NCBI GenBank assembly: GCA_002238965.1
Contig: MPNJ01000011.1
Coordinates: forward strand, 62,001-126,000
DNA from: Nitrospinae bacterium bin107
GTDB taxonomy: Bacteria; UBA8248
Length of the DNA stretch: 64,000 nt
Reading direction: 5' to 3'
Below, one piece after another: positions 16,488 to 25,582 of this stretch (position 1 is the first letter of the stretch; every line of letters starts with the position of its first letter). Under the pieces are notes generated by a model. The model saw nothing but the letters and a program-made list of their open reading frames with translations, made no database searches and was not told the DNA's origin. Made by a program: the position numbers and the translations under genes.

Positions 16488-17117
16488 CTACCGCTTAAGT
16501 TCCTTTGTCTCCATCTCCTCACCCTCTTCCCTCGCGCCGGGCATGGCGTCCTCGAGCTTTTTCTTCACCGCGCCGACGCCCTCCTTGGCCGAGTCGAGCT
16601 TGTCGCCGAGTTTCTCCCTGGCGGCGTTCAGGCCTTCCTCGATGTCCTCCTTGTCGAACGCCTGGATGTAGACGCTCACCCCTCGCACATACGGGAGGAG
16701 TTTGTCCCCGCCGCCCGCAGGCAAAAACCCGGAGACACGGGCTTCGAAGACCACCAGCCCCAGGGCGATGAAGAACACACCCTTGGCGCACCCGATGAGG
16801 CCGCCGCCGAGCCGCGAGAGCAATCCGGGCGTTGCGATCGACAAAACGCCGAACATCATGCGGAAGAACCAGGCGGCGACTACCCATGTACCGAGAAAAA
16901 TCAGAGGCTTGACGAACGGATCGAGCCGGTCGCTCCCGTCCAGGAAGTAGGAGAGGTAGGAGCGCGCGAGGTCGCTGAACTGCATGGTGAGGAGAATCGC
17001 GATTCCGAGCGCGACCACGGAAAACGTTTCGCGGAAAAAACCGCGCACGCAGCCGCGTATGAGAAACGCGCCGACGAACACGGCGATGACGACATCGGGA
17101 AACGTCAAGGAAATCAT
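16488..17117 (-). CDS. cvpA: CvpA family inner-membrane protein with charged tail
   Basis: This 209-residue protein has four hydrophobic helices (VVIAVFVGAFLIRG, FSVVALGIAILLTM, PLIFLGTWVVAAWF, LIGCAKGVFFIALGLVVF) and the CvpA signature around LGGGLIGCAKG. CvpA supports envelope integrity and colicin V production in enterics. After residue 155 comes a charged, probably helical tail (EDIEEGLNAAREKLGDKLDS, KEGVGAVKKKLEDA). The 3' end of this gene is present a second time as a fragment at 5434-5583, and in both places restriction-type genes lie immediately to the left. Confidence 0.82.
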   Translation of the reverse strand: MISLTFPDVVIAVFVGAFLIRGCVRGFFRETFSVVALGIAILLTMQFSDLARSYLSYFLDGSDRLDPFVKPLIFLGTWVVAAWFFRMMFGVLSIATPGLLSRLGGGLIGCAKGVFFIALGLVVFEARVSGFLPAGGGDKLLPYVRGVSVYIQAFDKEDIEEGLNAAREKLGDKLDSAKEGVGAVKKKLEDAMPGAREEGEEMETKELKR

Positions 17118-17220
17118 GAAACCTTATATTTCTACGGACGGAACCAGGACGGCCTCGTGATAGAGCGGGCATAATCTAGCAAATTACAATGCGTTTGTCA
17201 CCAAAGATTTAAGCGCCGGC

Positions 17221-17673
17221 TCATATTTTCTCTTTCCACATCACCAGGGCGTCTTCGCGGTTGTCGGGATAATAGCGAGGACGCATGGCCGCCGCCGTGA
17301 AACCCCATTTCTCATACAGGGCGATGGCGGCGGCGTTGCCCAGGCGCACCTCCAGCGTCGCGCGAACGAGGCCCCCGGATTTTGCGTCCTCGAGAATCCT
17401 TTCGAGCAGAAAATCGGCCACTCCCTTGCGCCTGTGGGCGGGCGCGACGGCGAAATTCGTGATGTGGCACTCATCCACCACCTCCCACCAGCAGGCGTAG
17501 CCCATGACGCCGGCCCGAGCCTCATCGTCCTCCGTCACGACGAGGAGGCGGGAATTGTCGATCTCGGAAATCTCGCGGACGAAACTCTCCCTCGACCACG
17601 GAAGCGGAAAGGAGAGGCGCTCGATGGCGTGCACCTCTTCCACGTCGCCGACTTTCATGGCTCTCGTCTTCAC
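17221..17673 (-). CDS. rimI: ribosomal protein S18-alanine N-acetyltransferase
   Basis: This 150-residue GNAT acetyltransferase of the RimI family acetylates the N-terminal Ala of ribosomal protein S18. Visible features are MKVGDVEEVHAIERLSFPLP, the acetyl-CoA loop AVAPAHRRKGVADFLLE, and EVRLGNAAAIALYEKWGF with the conserved Asn and Tyr of motif B. It is the usual length. It lies 103 bases upstream of cvpA on the same strand. The neighbouring tsaB or tsaE genes often seen beside rimI are absent. Confidence 0.85.
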   Translation of the reverse strand: MKTRAMKVGDVEEVHAIERLSFPLPWSRESFVREISEIDNSRLLVVTEDDEARAGVMGYACWWEVVDECHITNFAVAPAHRRKGVADFLLERILEDAKSGGLVRATLEVRLGNAAAIALYEKWGFTAAAMRPRYYPDNREDALVMWKEKI

Positions 17674-17871
17674 GGCAACTCATCCTCATTTGCGCCCGAA
17701 ATTACCGAACGAATCGAAACCCCCGCAAACTCTTTCGCCGGGAGGTTTTCGGGACTATAATGCGCCGAAACGGACATCCGATTCTCACGACATTGGAACA
17801 TAAACCGGCGCCGCAAAAGAAGCGCCTTTGCGGTCGATACAAAAACCCGAAGAACGATACGGAGGATTATC

Positions 17872-18582
17872 ATGGGCGCAACTCTTACTTATCTGGGACA
17901 CTCCACTTTCGTCGGCCAGTCAGACGGAGGCCAGACGTTCTACATCGACCCCTGGCTCGATGGTAACCCGCGCTGCCCCGAAGACCAGCAAAGCCCCAAG
18001 AAAGCGGACCTGATCGCCCTCACCCACGGCCACTTCGACCACATCGCCGCCGTCATGGACGTCTACGGCCAGGGCGGATGCCCGGTGGCCGGCCCTTATG
18101 AGCTGGTGAACCTCATCGCCCAGAACGAGGGTTTTGCCGAAGAGCACGCGGGCGCGATGGGCAAGGGCGGCACGGTGGATTTCGGCGGTATCGGCGTCAC
18201 CCTCACCCACGCCATGCACAGTTCGAGCTACAACGACCCGGGCGTCTACGCGGGCGAACCCGCCGGCCTCGTCATGACCTTCGAGGACGGGAAGCGCGTC
18301 TACCACGCGGGCGATACCGCCGTATTCGGCGACATGAAGATCATCGGCGAGTTGTACCAGCCCGATCTCTGCCTCCTGCCCATCGGCAGCCGGTTCACGA
18401 TGGACCCGCGCGAAGCGGCCCTCGCCGTCGAGCTTCTGGGCGCCAGCCGGGTCGTGCCGATCCACCACTCGACCTTCCCGCCGCTCACGGGCACGCCCGA
18501 GCAGTTCGCCGAAGAGGTGGCGGCGCGCGGGCTATCGCCGGAAATCACCGTGATGGAGCCGGGCGATTCCATCAGCGTGTAA
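17872..18582 (+). CDS. metal-dependent hydrolase, UPF0173 / beta-lactamase fold
   Basis: This 236-residue protein belongs to the UPF0173 (YtkL-like) metallo-beta-lactamase family: TYLGHSTF near the start, LTHGHFDHI (metal motif HxHxDH), VYHAGDTAVFGDM, LLPIGSRFTMDPREAA and the closing PIHHSTFPPLTGTPEQF. Members bind two metals. Their physiological substrates are mostly unknown. GGAGG lies 6 bases before ATG. It is separated by 66 bases from the downstream hydrolase gene, with which it may be cotranscribed. Confidence 0.88.
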   Translation: MGATLTYLGHSTFVGQSDGGQTFYIDPWLDGNPRCPEDQQSPKKADLIALTHGHFDHIAAVMDVYGQGGCPVAGPYELVNLIAQNEGFAEEHAGAMGKGGTVDFGGIGVTLTHAMHSSSYNDPGVYAGEPAGLVMTFEDGKRVYHAGDTAVFGDMKIIGELYQPDLCLLPIGSRFTMDPREAALAVELLGASRVVPIHHSTFPPLTGTPEQFAEEVAARGLSPEITVMEPGDSISV

Positions 18583-18648
18583 GGGCGCATACCGGATAAA
18601 TAAAAAAGATGAGAATTCGTTATTCATTGCCAATGAAAGGAACCACGC

Positions 18649-20418
18649 ATGAGTGAGGCCCCCCAAGTAAACGCGAGAACAGAAGACCGCGACGGAATGC
18701 GGATCACCTGGCACCAGCCCATCGAGATGGACGACGGCCTCGTGCTCCGCGCCGACGTGTTCCGGCCCATCGAGGAGGGGAATTATCCCGTCATCCTGAC
18801 GTACGGCATCTACGCCAAGGGGGTGGCCTACCAGGAGGGCTATCACCACCAGTGGAACAAGATGGTGGCGGATTATCCCGAAATTCTCGAGATGTCCACC
18901 AACAAGTACCAGAACTGGGAGGTGACGGACCCCGAGTGCTGGATTCCGCACGGCTACGTCTGCGTTCGCGTGGACTCGCGCGGGGCGGGCTGGTCGCCCG
19001 GCTTCATGGCGCCCAACTCGCCTCGTGAGATCGACGACCTCTACGAGTGCATCGAATGGGCGGGCGTGCAGGAGTGGAGCAACGGCAAGGTGGGGATGCT
19101 GGGCATCTCCTATTACTCGCGCAACCAGTGGCGCATCGCGGGCCGGAAGCCTCCGCACCTGACCGCCATCATCCCCTGGGAGGGCGGGAACGACACCTAC
19201 CGCGATTCGGGCTATCACGGGGGCATCCTGAGCCAGTTCCAGGAGCAGTGGTCCAAGGTCCAGGTGATGAACGTCCAGTACGGACGTGGCGAGAACGCGC
19301 GGAAACACCCCGTGACGGGAGAATCCGCCGCAGGCCCCATCACGCTCACCGATGAAGAACTCGCCCAGAACCGCGTCAACGCTTTTGAGGAACTCAAGAA
19401 ACATCCCTTCGACGACCAGTGGCACCGGGACCGCTCAGGCGACCTCTCGAAAGTCACGCTCCCGCTTCTCACCTGCGCAAACTGGGGCGGTCAGGGCATC
19501 CACCCGCGCGGGAATTTCAACGGCTACATCGAAACGCCCTCCGAGCAGAAGTGGCTCGAAGCCCACGGCGATTCCCACTGGTCGCTCTTCTCCAGCGCCT
19601 ACGGCCTGGACCTCCAGAAGCGCTTTTTCGATTACTTCCTGAAGGGAATCGACAACGGCTGGGACAAGACCCCGCCGGTCGCGCTCAACGTCCGCCACCC
19701 CGGGCCGAAGTTCGTCCATCGCTACGAGAACGAGTGGCCCCTGGCGCGCACGCAGTGGACGAAATTCTATCTCGATCTGGACAACAAGGCGCTCAGCAAA
19801 GAACCCGTCGCGGGAGAGGCGAGCCTCGAATACGACGGCATGGGGGACGGCGTGACGTTCTGGATGCCGCCGATGGAAGAGGATACCGAGATCACGGGCC
19901 CGATGGCGTCCAAGCTCTTCGTCTCCTCATCGACCGAGGACGCGGATCTCTTCATCATCGTCCGCGTGTTCGACCCCGAGGGTAAGGAACTCACCTTCAT
20001 GGGCTCCACCGACCCGCACACGCCGATTGCGAACGGCTGGCTGCGCGTCTCGCACCGCGCCCTGGACCCTGAGAAGAGCACCTTCTACCGGCCCTACCAT
20101 CCCCACGACAAGGCGGAAAAGCTCACGCCAGGCGAAGTGTATGAATGCGACGTGGAGATCGTCACCTCGTGCATCGTCGTGCCCGCCGGCTGGCAGGTGG
20201 CGTTCACCGTGCGCGGGAAGGACTATGAGTACACGGGCGAGCTCAGTGAGTTCGGCAAGCAGTTCCACTACTCCACGAAGGGCACGGGCGGCATGACGCA
20301 CAACGACCCCGACGACAGGCCGCCCGCGGTTTTCGACAACAAGGTGACCTTACACGCCGGCGGCGGGCGGGATCCTTACCTCCTCCTGCCCATCATCCCG
20401 CCGAAAGAGGGGGAATAG
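18649..20418 (+). CDS. CocE/NonD family hydrolase
   Basis: This 589-residue alpha/beta hydrolase is of the CocE/X-Pro dipeptidyl-peptidase class (peptidase S15 plus C-terminal jelly-roll). LVLRADVFRPIEEGNYPVIL opens the S15 domain; the nucleophile elbow GISYYSRNQW places Ser154; VRVDSRGAGWSPG is the conserved segment before it. His is probably that in GDSHWSLFS. The C-terminal domain contains WPLARTQWTKFYLD and EDADLFIIVRVFDPEG, typical of the family. No signal peptide is visible, so it is cytoplasmic. Substrates in this family are esters, amides or acylated amino acids; this one cannot be assigned. Confidence 0.87.
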   Translation: MSEAPQVNARTEDRDGMRITWHQPIEMDDGLVLRADVFRPIEEGNYPVILTYGIYAKGVAYQEGYHHQWNKMVADYPEILEMSTNKYQNWEVTDPECWIPHGYVCVRVDSRGAGWSPGFMAPNSPREIDDLYECIEWAGVQEWSNGKVGMLGISYYSRNQWRIAGRKPPHLTAIIPWEGGNDTYRDSGYHGGILSQFQEQWSKVQVMNVQYGRGENARKHPVTGESAAGPITLTDEELAQNRVNAFEELKKHPFDDQWHRDRSGDLSKVTLPLLTCANWGGQGIHPRGNFNGYIETPSEQKWLEAHGDSHWSLFSSAYGLDLQKRFFDYFLKGIDNGWDKTPPVALNVRHPGPKFVHRYENEWPLARTQWTKFYLDLDNKALSKEPVAGEASLEYDGMGDGVTFWMPPMEEDTEITGPMASKLFVSSSTEDADLFIIVRVFDPEGKELTFMGSTDPHTPIANGWLRVSHRALDPEKSTFYRPYHPHDKAEKLTPGEVYECDVEIVTSCIVVPAGWQVAFTVRGKDYEYTGELSEFGKQFHYSTKGTGGMTHNDPDDRPPAVFDNKVTLHAGGGRDPYLLLPIIPPKEGE

Positions 20419-20464
20419 GGGAAGCGGAGATGGATGCGAAACCAAAGGCCCAAGAGGATTCTGT

Positions 20465-20660
20465 ATGAAAGACATGTGGGTCGGGTTTCTGGTTGTCACG
20501 CTGACGACTTTCGTGGGTTTTGGGCTCGTCTGCGGCCAAATCGCTGACATCCGCGAGGAGCTTTGGAAGATTTGACGGGATGCTCTCGGGAATCGAGAAA
20601 CGCCTGGAGAGAATTGCGAAAATTGCAGAATCGGCTGGTTCTCGCGTCCCTCGGTATTAA
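20465..20660 (+). pseudogene. small membrane/coiled-coil protein split by a frameshift
   Basis: ATG at 20465, with AGAGGA before it, opens 36 codons (MKDMWVGFLVVTLTTFVGFG, then REELWKI) ending in TGA at 20573-20575. If the frame shifts by one base there, the reading continues DGMLSGIEKRLERIAKIAES to a TAA at 20658-20660. The combined product would be one transmembrane helix followed by a short coiled coil, a design common in small phage-like and membrane proteins. Either the gene is broken or the two parts are chance. It lies directly after the CocE-type hydrolase. Confidence 0.35.
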
Positions 20661-20787
20661 ACCGGAGCGGAAATCCTCCCGTTCGCCGATCCCGTGGTAA
20701 AGGCGCAACCCTGACCGCGCGAAGGGGTGGTTGAAAAGCCCGCAGAGACGAACCTGCGTTCCGCCCGCCTTTCGTTTTTGATCGTCT

Positions 20788-20941
20788 TTCCGGCGCACGC
20801 CGGAATCCAGAACCGATCAGGCGGGAAAGATGCGTTATTCTTTTCTTCATGATTCGTTGGAAGTAAATCAAAAACAAAGTTCCTGGATTCCGGCAATCCC
20901 TCCCTCCTCGGTCGGTATTGATTGCCGGAATGACGGTGCGT
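20788..20941. repeat. REP-like palindromes with TTCCGGC core
   Basis: TTCCGGCG-CA-CGCCGGAA at 20788-20805 is a perfect palindrome. ATTCCGGCAAT at 20887-20897 pairs with ATTGCCGGAAT at 20931-20941. The same core recurs at 23900-23925, 26691-26730, 47921-47946 and 48041-48058, always between genes. No transposase is associated. The 705-base gap around it holds nothing else except the small split gene and the GTAGGG element. Confidence 0.65.
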
Positions 20942-20951
20942 AATTTCGATT

Positions 20952-21038
20952 GTAGGGGCCGCATATTATGCGGCCCGGTCGCGGGAGGCGCGAAAAATCC
21001 GGGTCGCATAGTATGTCAGACATATATGTCTGACCTAC
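20952..21038. repeat. GTAGGG-type palindromic element
   Basis: This 87-base unit begins GTAGGGGCCGCATATTATGC and ends ATGTCTGACCTAC. Internally GGCCGCATA pairs with TATGCGGCC, and GTCAGACATATATGTCTGAC is a perfect palindrome. The ends GTAGG and CCTAC match those of related units at 24031-24107 and 46673-46767. It could form a branched hairpin in RNA or single-stranded DNA. Confidence 0.55.
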
Positions 21039-21123
21039 ACCCCGAATACGCAATGATGGAACACGCCTGACATTTTGGGCCGCCCATGCAACCCTCTCTC
21101 ATGGCCGGGGCTTGGCCATCCGC

Positions 21124-21888
21124 CTACCCCGCGGCGCCGCGGCCGCCGTCCACGATGATGTGCTGCCCGGTGAGGTAATCGGAAGCCGAGGAGCAGAGGA
21201 AGAGCGCCGCTCCCGTCAAATCCTCAGGCGCGCCCGCGCGTCCGGCAGGCGTTCGCGCGTGGACTTCCACCATCTTCTCGGGATTGGCGAACAACCCCCC
21301 CGTCATCGGCGTCTTGGTGAGTTGCGGACCCAGGGCGTTCACCTGGATATCGTGCGGCGCCCATTCGAGCGCGAGCGCGCGCGTCAGGGAGACGACCGCG
21401 CCCTTGGTGGCGACGTAGACGGCCTGGTTCGGCACGGCGCGCTCGGCCACCATGGAGGTCAGGAGAACGATTTTTCCGCCGCCTTGATCGACCATCACTT
21501 TGGCCGCTGTTTGCGCGCACAGAAACGCGCCGCGCACGTTCGAGGCCAGGAGCGCGTCCACGTCCTCGGGCGCGTGGTCGAGAGCGGGCTTCACGATGTT
21601 GATCGCGGCGCTGTTCACGAGGACGTGAAGGCCCCCGTGGCTTGAGACCACCTCTCCGATGAGAGCAGAAACCGAGCCTGCATCCCCGACGTCGCAGGAG
21701 AGGAAGCCCACGTCCAGGCCATCTGCCCGGAGGGCTTCGAGCGCCTCATCGCCGCGCTCTTGAGAGCGGCCGGAAATCACGACTCGCGCGCCCGCATCTG
21801 CGAGCGCCTTCGCAATCGCCAGGCCGATGCCCGATGTGCCGCCCGTAACGACCGCCACGCGGCCGTCCATCCTGAATTGTTTTATCAC
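21124..21888 (-). CDS. SDR family oxidoreductase
   Basis: This 254-residue SDR has TGGTSGIG at residues 15-22, Ser145 in LLTSM, and Tyr158/Lys162 in VYVATKG. The usual NNAG motif reads NSAA at 92-95, a tolerated variant. The C-terminus YLTGQHIIVDGG is typical of FabG or gluconate 5-dehydrogenase-like enzymes. Arg41 after the second strand (VISGRS) suggests NADP preference. It lies 25 bases downstream of the sugar-phosphate isomerase-like gene on the same strand, suggesting a small catabolic operon for a sugar acid or polyol (inference). Confidence 0.88.
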   Translation of the reverse strand: MIKQFRMDGRVAVVTGGTSGIGLAIAKALADAGARVVISGRSQERGDEALEALRADGLDVGFLSCDVGDAGSVSALIGEVVSSHGGLHVLVNSAAINIVKPALDHAPEDVDALLASNVRGAFLCAQTAAKVMVDQGGGKIVLLTSMVAERAVPNQAVYVATKGAVVSLTRALALEWAPHDIQVNALGPQLTKTPMTGGLFANPEKMVEVHARTPAGRAGAPEDLTGAALFLCSSASDYLTGQHIIVDGGRGAAG

Positions 21889-21913
21889 CGTTTCATCTCC
21901 GAAGTCCCAGGTA

Positions 21914-22723
21914 TCACAACCGGGCCCTTAGAAATTCAATCGTCTTCGTCGACGCCGTTTCGAAGTCGGGCTTCTGGGCGAGCTGGGCCGAGAGATAGCC
22001 CGCATAGCCGACTTCCTTGAGTGCGCCGATAATCTCATCGAAGGGAATGTGGCCCGAACCCGGATAGGTGCGCATGTTGTCGGCGATGTGGAAGTAATCG
22101 ATTTTATCGCCCGCCTCGCGTATCGCGCCTGAGAAAGATGCGTCCTCGATGTTCATGTGGAAGCTGTCGATGAGGAAACCCACCGCCTCGTGGTTCATCT
22201 CGTCCAGAAACTCAAGGCCCTCCCGCGTGGAGCGCACGAAGTTCGTGTTGAAGCGGTGGTGGGGCTCGAAGAGCATTTTGGTGCCGCGCTCCCCTGCCCT
22301 GTCCGCGCCCGCGCGCAGTCCATCCCACATCCAGCCTTCGGACGCAGCCCTTCGTTCATCTTCAAGGAAATTCCCCCGGAAGCGGCCGATGTTCACCGGG
22401 CAGCCCAACTCGCCCGCGAAATCGATGTGGCCGAAAAGACGCTCCATGGCCTTGGCTCGAACGTCCGCCTCGGGATGGCAGATTTCGATCTCGTCCTGGT
22501 AGGAGATCGGCGCCGTGCCGATGAGGGAGGGTTCCAGGCCCGTTTCCTCGAGCGTGCGGCGCAGCTCGTCCTTATCGAAAGCGCCGGTGTCGCGCGTCGC
22601 GAGTTCCACGCCGTCGAAACCCAAATCCCTTAAAAACATGAGATTGTCCCGGAACGCGCCGCGCACCGCGGGCATCAAGGGCGTCGTCACGTCGGGTGTT
22701 GCAACCACATAACCGATTTTCAT
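21914..22723 (-). CDS. sugar phosphate isomerase/epimerase (TIM barrel, AP-endonuclease 2 fold)
   Basis: This 269-residue protein is of the xylose isomerase-like TIM-barrel family. Metal-binding positions are visible: Glu in MLFEPHHRF, Asp and His in FLIDSFHMN, and the following DYFHIADN. The N-terminus MKIGYVVATPD and the segment GFDGVELATRD fit the first strands. Relatives include hydroxypyruvate isomerase, tagatose epimerases and inosose dehydratases. The SDR gene downstream on the same transcript supports a carbohydrate role. The specific substrate is not apparent. Confidence 0.82.
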   Translation of the reverse strand: MKIGYVVATPDVTTPLMPAVRGAFRDNLMFLRDLGFDGVELATRDTGAFDKDELRRTLEETGLEPSLIGTAPISYQDEIEICHPEADVRAKAMERLFGHIDFAGELGCPVNIGRFRGNFLEDERRAASEGWMWDGLRAGADRAGERGTKMLFEPHHRFNTNFVRSTREGLEFLDEMNHEAVGFLIDSFHMNIEDASFSGAIREAGDKIDYFHIADNMRTYPGSGHIPFDEIIGALKEVGYAGYLSAQLAQKPDFETASTKTIEFLRARL

Positions 22724-22923
22724 CCTGCTTCACTCCTCTCACACATTCGTTTTATGAAAATTTGCATCGTTGTCCTGCGTTCGTTCATTCCAAATGGGGA
22801 CGGCGGACACTATAGCCGCAAGGGCGGTCGGCTGAAAAGCCAAGCCGCGTTGCCCGAACGGCGGCGATTCTGTAGCTTTCATAACCAGGTATCCGTTACT
22901 ACACAAAACCGGAAAGGAACGGC

Positions 22924-23871
22924 ATGAGAGAAGACCAGAGGCTGCTGCACGGCGCGATCGACACCCACATCCACGCATCGCCCAGCCTGTTCCCGCGCGT
23001 CTGCGACCACATCGAGTGCGCGCGCGGTGCGGCTTCGGTGGGAATGCGCGGCGTGGTGTTCAAGATTCACCACGGCGATACGTCGGGCCGCATCCCCATC
23101 GTGCGCGAGGTGATGGGCGACGCCATCGAAATCTACGGGGGCATCACGCTCAACAGTCCGGTGGGCGGGTTCAACCCCTTCGCGGTGGACACCGCCATCA
23201 AGATGGGGGCGAAGATGGTCTGGATGCCCACCATCAGTTCGCTGAACCACTTGGAAAAACTGGGCGCGCCGCATTTTCCGGGCATGAAGCAGACGAGCGG
23301 CGTGAAGCTGAAAGAAGAGGGACTCACCATCTTCTCCGATGCGAAACGCACGAAAATTCACCCGGAGGTGAGGACGATATGCAAGCTTATCGCCGACGCG
23401 GGAATCTGCCTGAGCACGGGGCACCTGGACGTGGAGGAGGTGCGCGCCCTGATCCCCCTCGCGAAAGAAGAAGGGGTCAAGCACATCATCGTGCAGCACC
23501 CCGAGTACATCGTGGACGCGTCGGTTGAGGAGCAGGTGGAATTCGCCAAGATGGGGGCCTACATCGAGCACCTGGCGATATTCTGCTTCACGCACTGGGG
23601 CGCGTACCCGACGGATGAGAACGCGCCGCCCATCTCCGTCAGGGAGCAGGCGAAGATGGTGAAGGCCGTGGGCGCGGCCAGGACGATTCTCTCCACCGAC
23701 CTCGGCCAGCTCCACAACGCGCCCCCCTGGGAGGGCCTGCGCGTGTTCGTACAGCTCATGCTCGAGAACGGCATCAAGCCCCGCGAGATAGAGACGATGC
23801 TGCACAAGAACCCCGCCCGCGTTCTGGGGCTGCCTCTCAAGGCGCCTAAGCGGGAGGCGGAGGCGGGGTAA
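22924..23871 (+). CDS. DUF6282 family metal-dependent hydrolase
   Basis: This 315-residue protein looks like an amidohydrolase-fold member of the DUF6282 group. DTHIHASPSLFPR near the start gives the HxH metal pair. IVQHPEYIVD and LSTDLGQLHNAPPWEG carry further candidate metal or catalytic His and Asp residues, and NPARVLGL near the end is typical of amidohydrolases. It is divergent from the isomerase/SDR pair with a 200-base spacer. The reaction is not known. The start at 22924 follows AAAGGAA. Confidence 0.8.
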   Translation: MREDQRLLHGAIDTHIHASPSLFPRVCDHIECARGAASVGMRGVVFKIHHGDTSGRIPIVREVMGDAIEIYGGITLNSPVGGFNPFAVDTAIKMGAKMVWMPTISSLNHLEKLGAPHFPGMKQTSGVKLKEEGLTIFSDAKRTKIHPEVRTICKLIADAGICLSTGHLDVEEVRALIPLAKEEGVKHIIVQHPEYIVDASVEEQVEFAKMGAYIEHLAIFCFTHWGAYPTDENAPPISVREQAKMVKAVGAARTILSTDLGQLHNAPPWEGLRVFVQLMLENGIKPREIETMLHKNPARVLGLPLKAPKREAEAG

Positions 23872-24250
23872 GGATCAGGAACGCGGATGGTTTTGGTTCG
23901 TCATTCCGGCGCATGCCGGAATGACGGCGGTGGTCGGTTCCGACCGATGAGGGAGGAATCGACCGAGCGAGGCGGGGTTGTTGAAAAACCTTGGTTTCGT
24001 GATTTCGAGAATGAAACCAACCAGAGGGCCGTAGGGACAGGCCTCCGTGCCTGTCCAAAACCCTGTGCCTGTCCTCATGAAGGACAACCACGGAGGGTTG
24101 TCCCTACGGGCTTGGTTCCAATGAATGCGAGATGGTTTCATCCGTAGGGGTGGTTCGCGAACCGCTCTGCTTTACAGGCAACCTGTAGTGGGCCGTTCTT
24201 GTGAACTACCCAAGGTCGCGACCTCTGACTTTTGTTCTCGATTTCGGTTA
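23872..24250. repeat. intergenic repeat cluster
   Basis: This 379-base gap between the DUF6282 gene and pgi has no gene. It contains a perfect REP-like palindrome at 23900-23925 (GTCATTCCGGC, GCAT, then its complement), a lone half-site GGGGTTGTTGAAAAA at about 23974, and a GTAGGGACA element at 24031-24107 with terminal inverted repeats GTAGGGACA and TGTCCCTAC. A further partial GTAGGGG hairpin begins near 24144. Confidence 0.65.
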
Positions 24251-25540
24251 CTACAACCGATACCCCGCATCCCGAACGAAGCGCGCGAGACTCGCTTTCG
24301 TCTCGTCGCCAAAATTCTCGAACATCTCGATCGTGGCCTGCTTGCTGCCCTCCACGGCGGGCTGATCGAAAGGGTTCACCCCGCGCAGCAGGCCGCCGTA
24401 GACCGCCGCCCACTGCCAGAGCGCGATGAGGCCGCACACGTCGCCCACGGCCAGGGAATCGAGCGTGAGCACCATGTGGGGCGTTCCCCTGCGCTCCGCT
24501 TCGGCGGCGACGCCCGCATGCTCCATCTGCAGAAACTCCGTGCAACTCACGCCGCCGGCCAGATTCTCATCCGACCCGAAGCTCCCGACACACAACGACA
24601 GCCCCACCACGTTTTCCCGCCCGCCGAAATATCGCTGGTTCGTGTGGTGCTGGCTCTCGGGCGCGCCCGCCCAGAGAATCGTCTGCCCGCGCCCGGCCTT
24701 GCAGTAACTCTCATGGACGAGCTGCACGATGAGCTCGCCCGCGCCCGATAGCGCATGGGCGTAAATCGGCATGAAGACCTCCGTGCAGCCCGCCCGCTCC
24801 GCCCGCCAGAGTTCGAGGGCGAGATGCTTCGCCATGTTCTCGCTTAAAGGCGCTGCGGCCTTTAGTTTTTCGTGGGCGGCGGCGAAGCTCAAGTCTATCT
24901 CGCAGGCCAGATTCGTATTGCCCTCCAGCATCGCCAGGGGCAGGAGCGCGTTGTTCTGCGCGGCGGTGAAGCGCCCGCCCACCTCGTCGGGATGCGGGAA
25001 GGTCTCGAGCTTTGCTTCGGCGACCATCGAGGCCAGCTTGCTCGGGCCGGACGAGGTAATCGCAAGCGCCGGATAACCGCGTTCCATCAGAAGGGCGGTC
25101 TCCTGGATCACGTTTTCGGTGTTCCCGGACTTGCTCACCGGAACGATGAGCGTGTTATCGGGATTGAACGCGCCGCCTTCGCGCAGCAACTCTCCGAACA
25201 GACCGCTCATGTCCGTGCCGTCGAGAAGGTGCAGCTTTCTGGGAAACCCCCGCTCGTAGAGCGCCATGTAGAGCGCCCATACGTTTCGTATCGACCCCCC
25301 GTTCCCGACCACGACGACGTGTTCTTTCCCCGCCGCCGCGCCGATCTTGGCCTCCATCCCCGCAACGTCCGCGCGCTCCGTCGCGAACCAGGGCTCCCCC
25401 GGCCCGGCCTGATACCCCGCTATCAGCTCGGCGCATTGGGCTGCGTCGTCAAGCAGGTCTCTCTTCTCGCGCCAGAGGCCGTCTTTTCCCCTATCGCCAA
25501 GCGGCGTCTCGAAACTCTTTGCGTACAGATGCAGGCTCAA
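24251..25540 (-). CDS. pgi: glucose-6-phosphate isomerase
   Basis: This 429-residue enzyme interconverts glucose 6-phosphate and fructose 6-phosphate. Sugar isomerase motifs are clear: VVGNGGSIRNVWALY, PVSKSGNTENVIQE (phosphate loop), HPDEVGGRFTA (catalytic region), PESQHHTNQRYFGG with the catalytic His, and NPFDQPAVEGSKQA with the active-site Gln and Lys. It is shorter than the 550-residue enterobacterial form and resembles the compact PGI class. It stands alone between repeat-rich gaps, away from the gap-pgk-tpiA cluster. Confidence 0.9.
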   Translation of the reverse strand: MSLHLYAKSFETPLGDRGKDGLWREKRDLLDDAAQCAELIAGYQAGPGEPWFATERADVAGMEAKIGAAAGKEHVVVVGNGGSIRNVWALYMALYERGFPRKLHLLDGTDMSGLFGELLREGGAFNPDNTLIVPVSKSGNTENVIQETALLMERGYPALAITSSGPSKLASMVAEAKLETFPHPDEVGGRFTAAQNNALLPLAMLEGNTNLACEIDLSFAAAHEKLKAAAPLSENMAKHLALELWRAERAGCTEVFMPIYAHALSGAGELIVQLVHESYCKAGRGQTILWAGAPESQHHTNQRYFGGRENVVGLSLCVGSFGSDENLAGGVSCTEFLQMEHAGVAAEAERRGTPHMVLTLDSLAVGDVCGLIALWQWAAVYGGLLRGVNPFDQPAVEGSKQATIEMFENFGDETKASLARFVRDAGYRL

Positions 25541-25582
25541 GCCATACTCCTTGTTCGTAAGGTGTCGGAAAACTCTCCGCTA

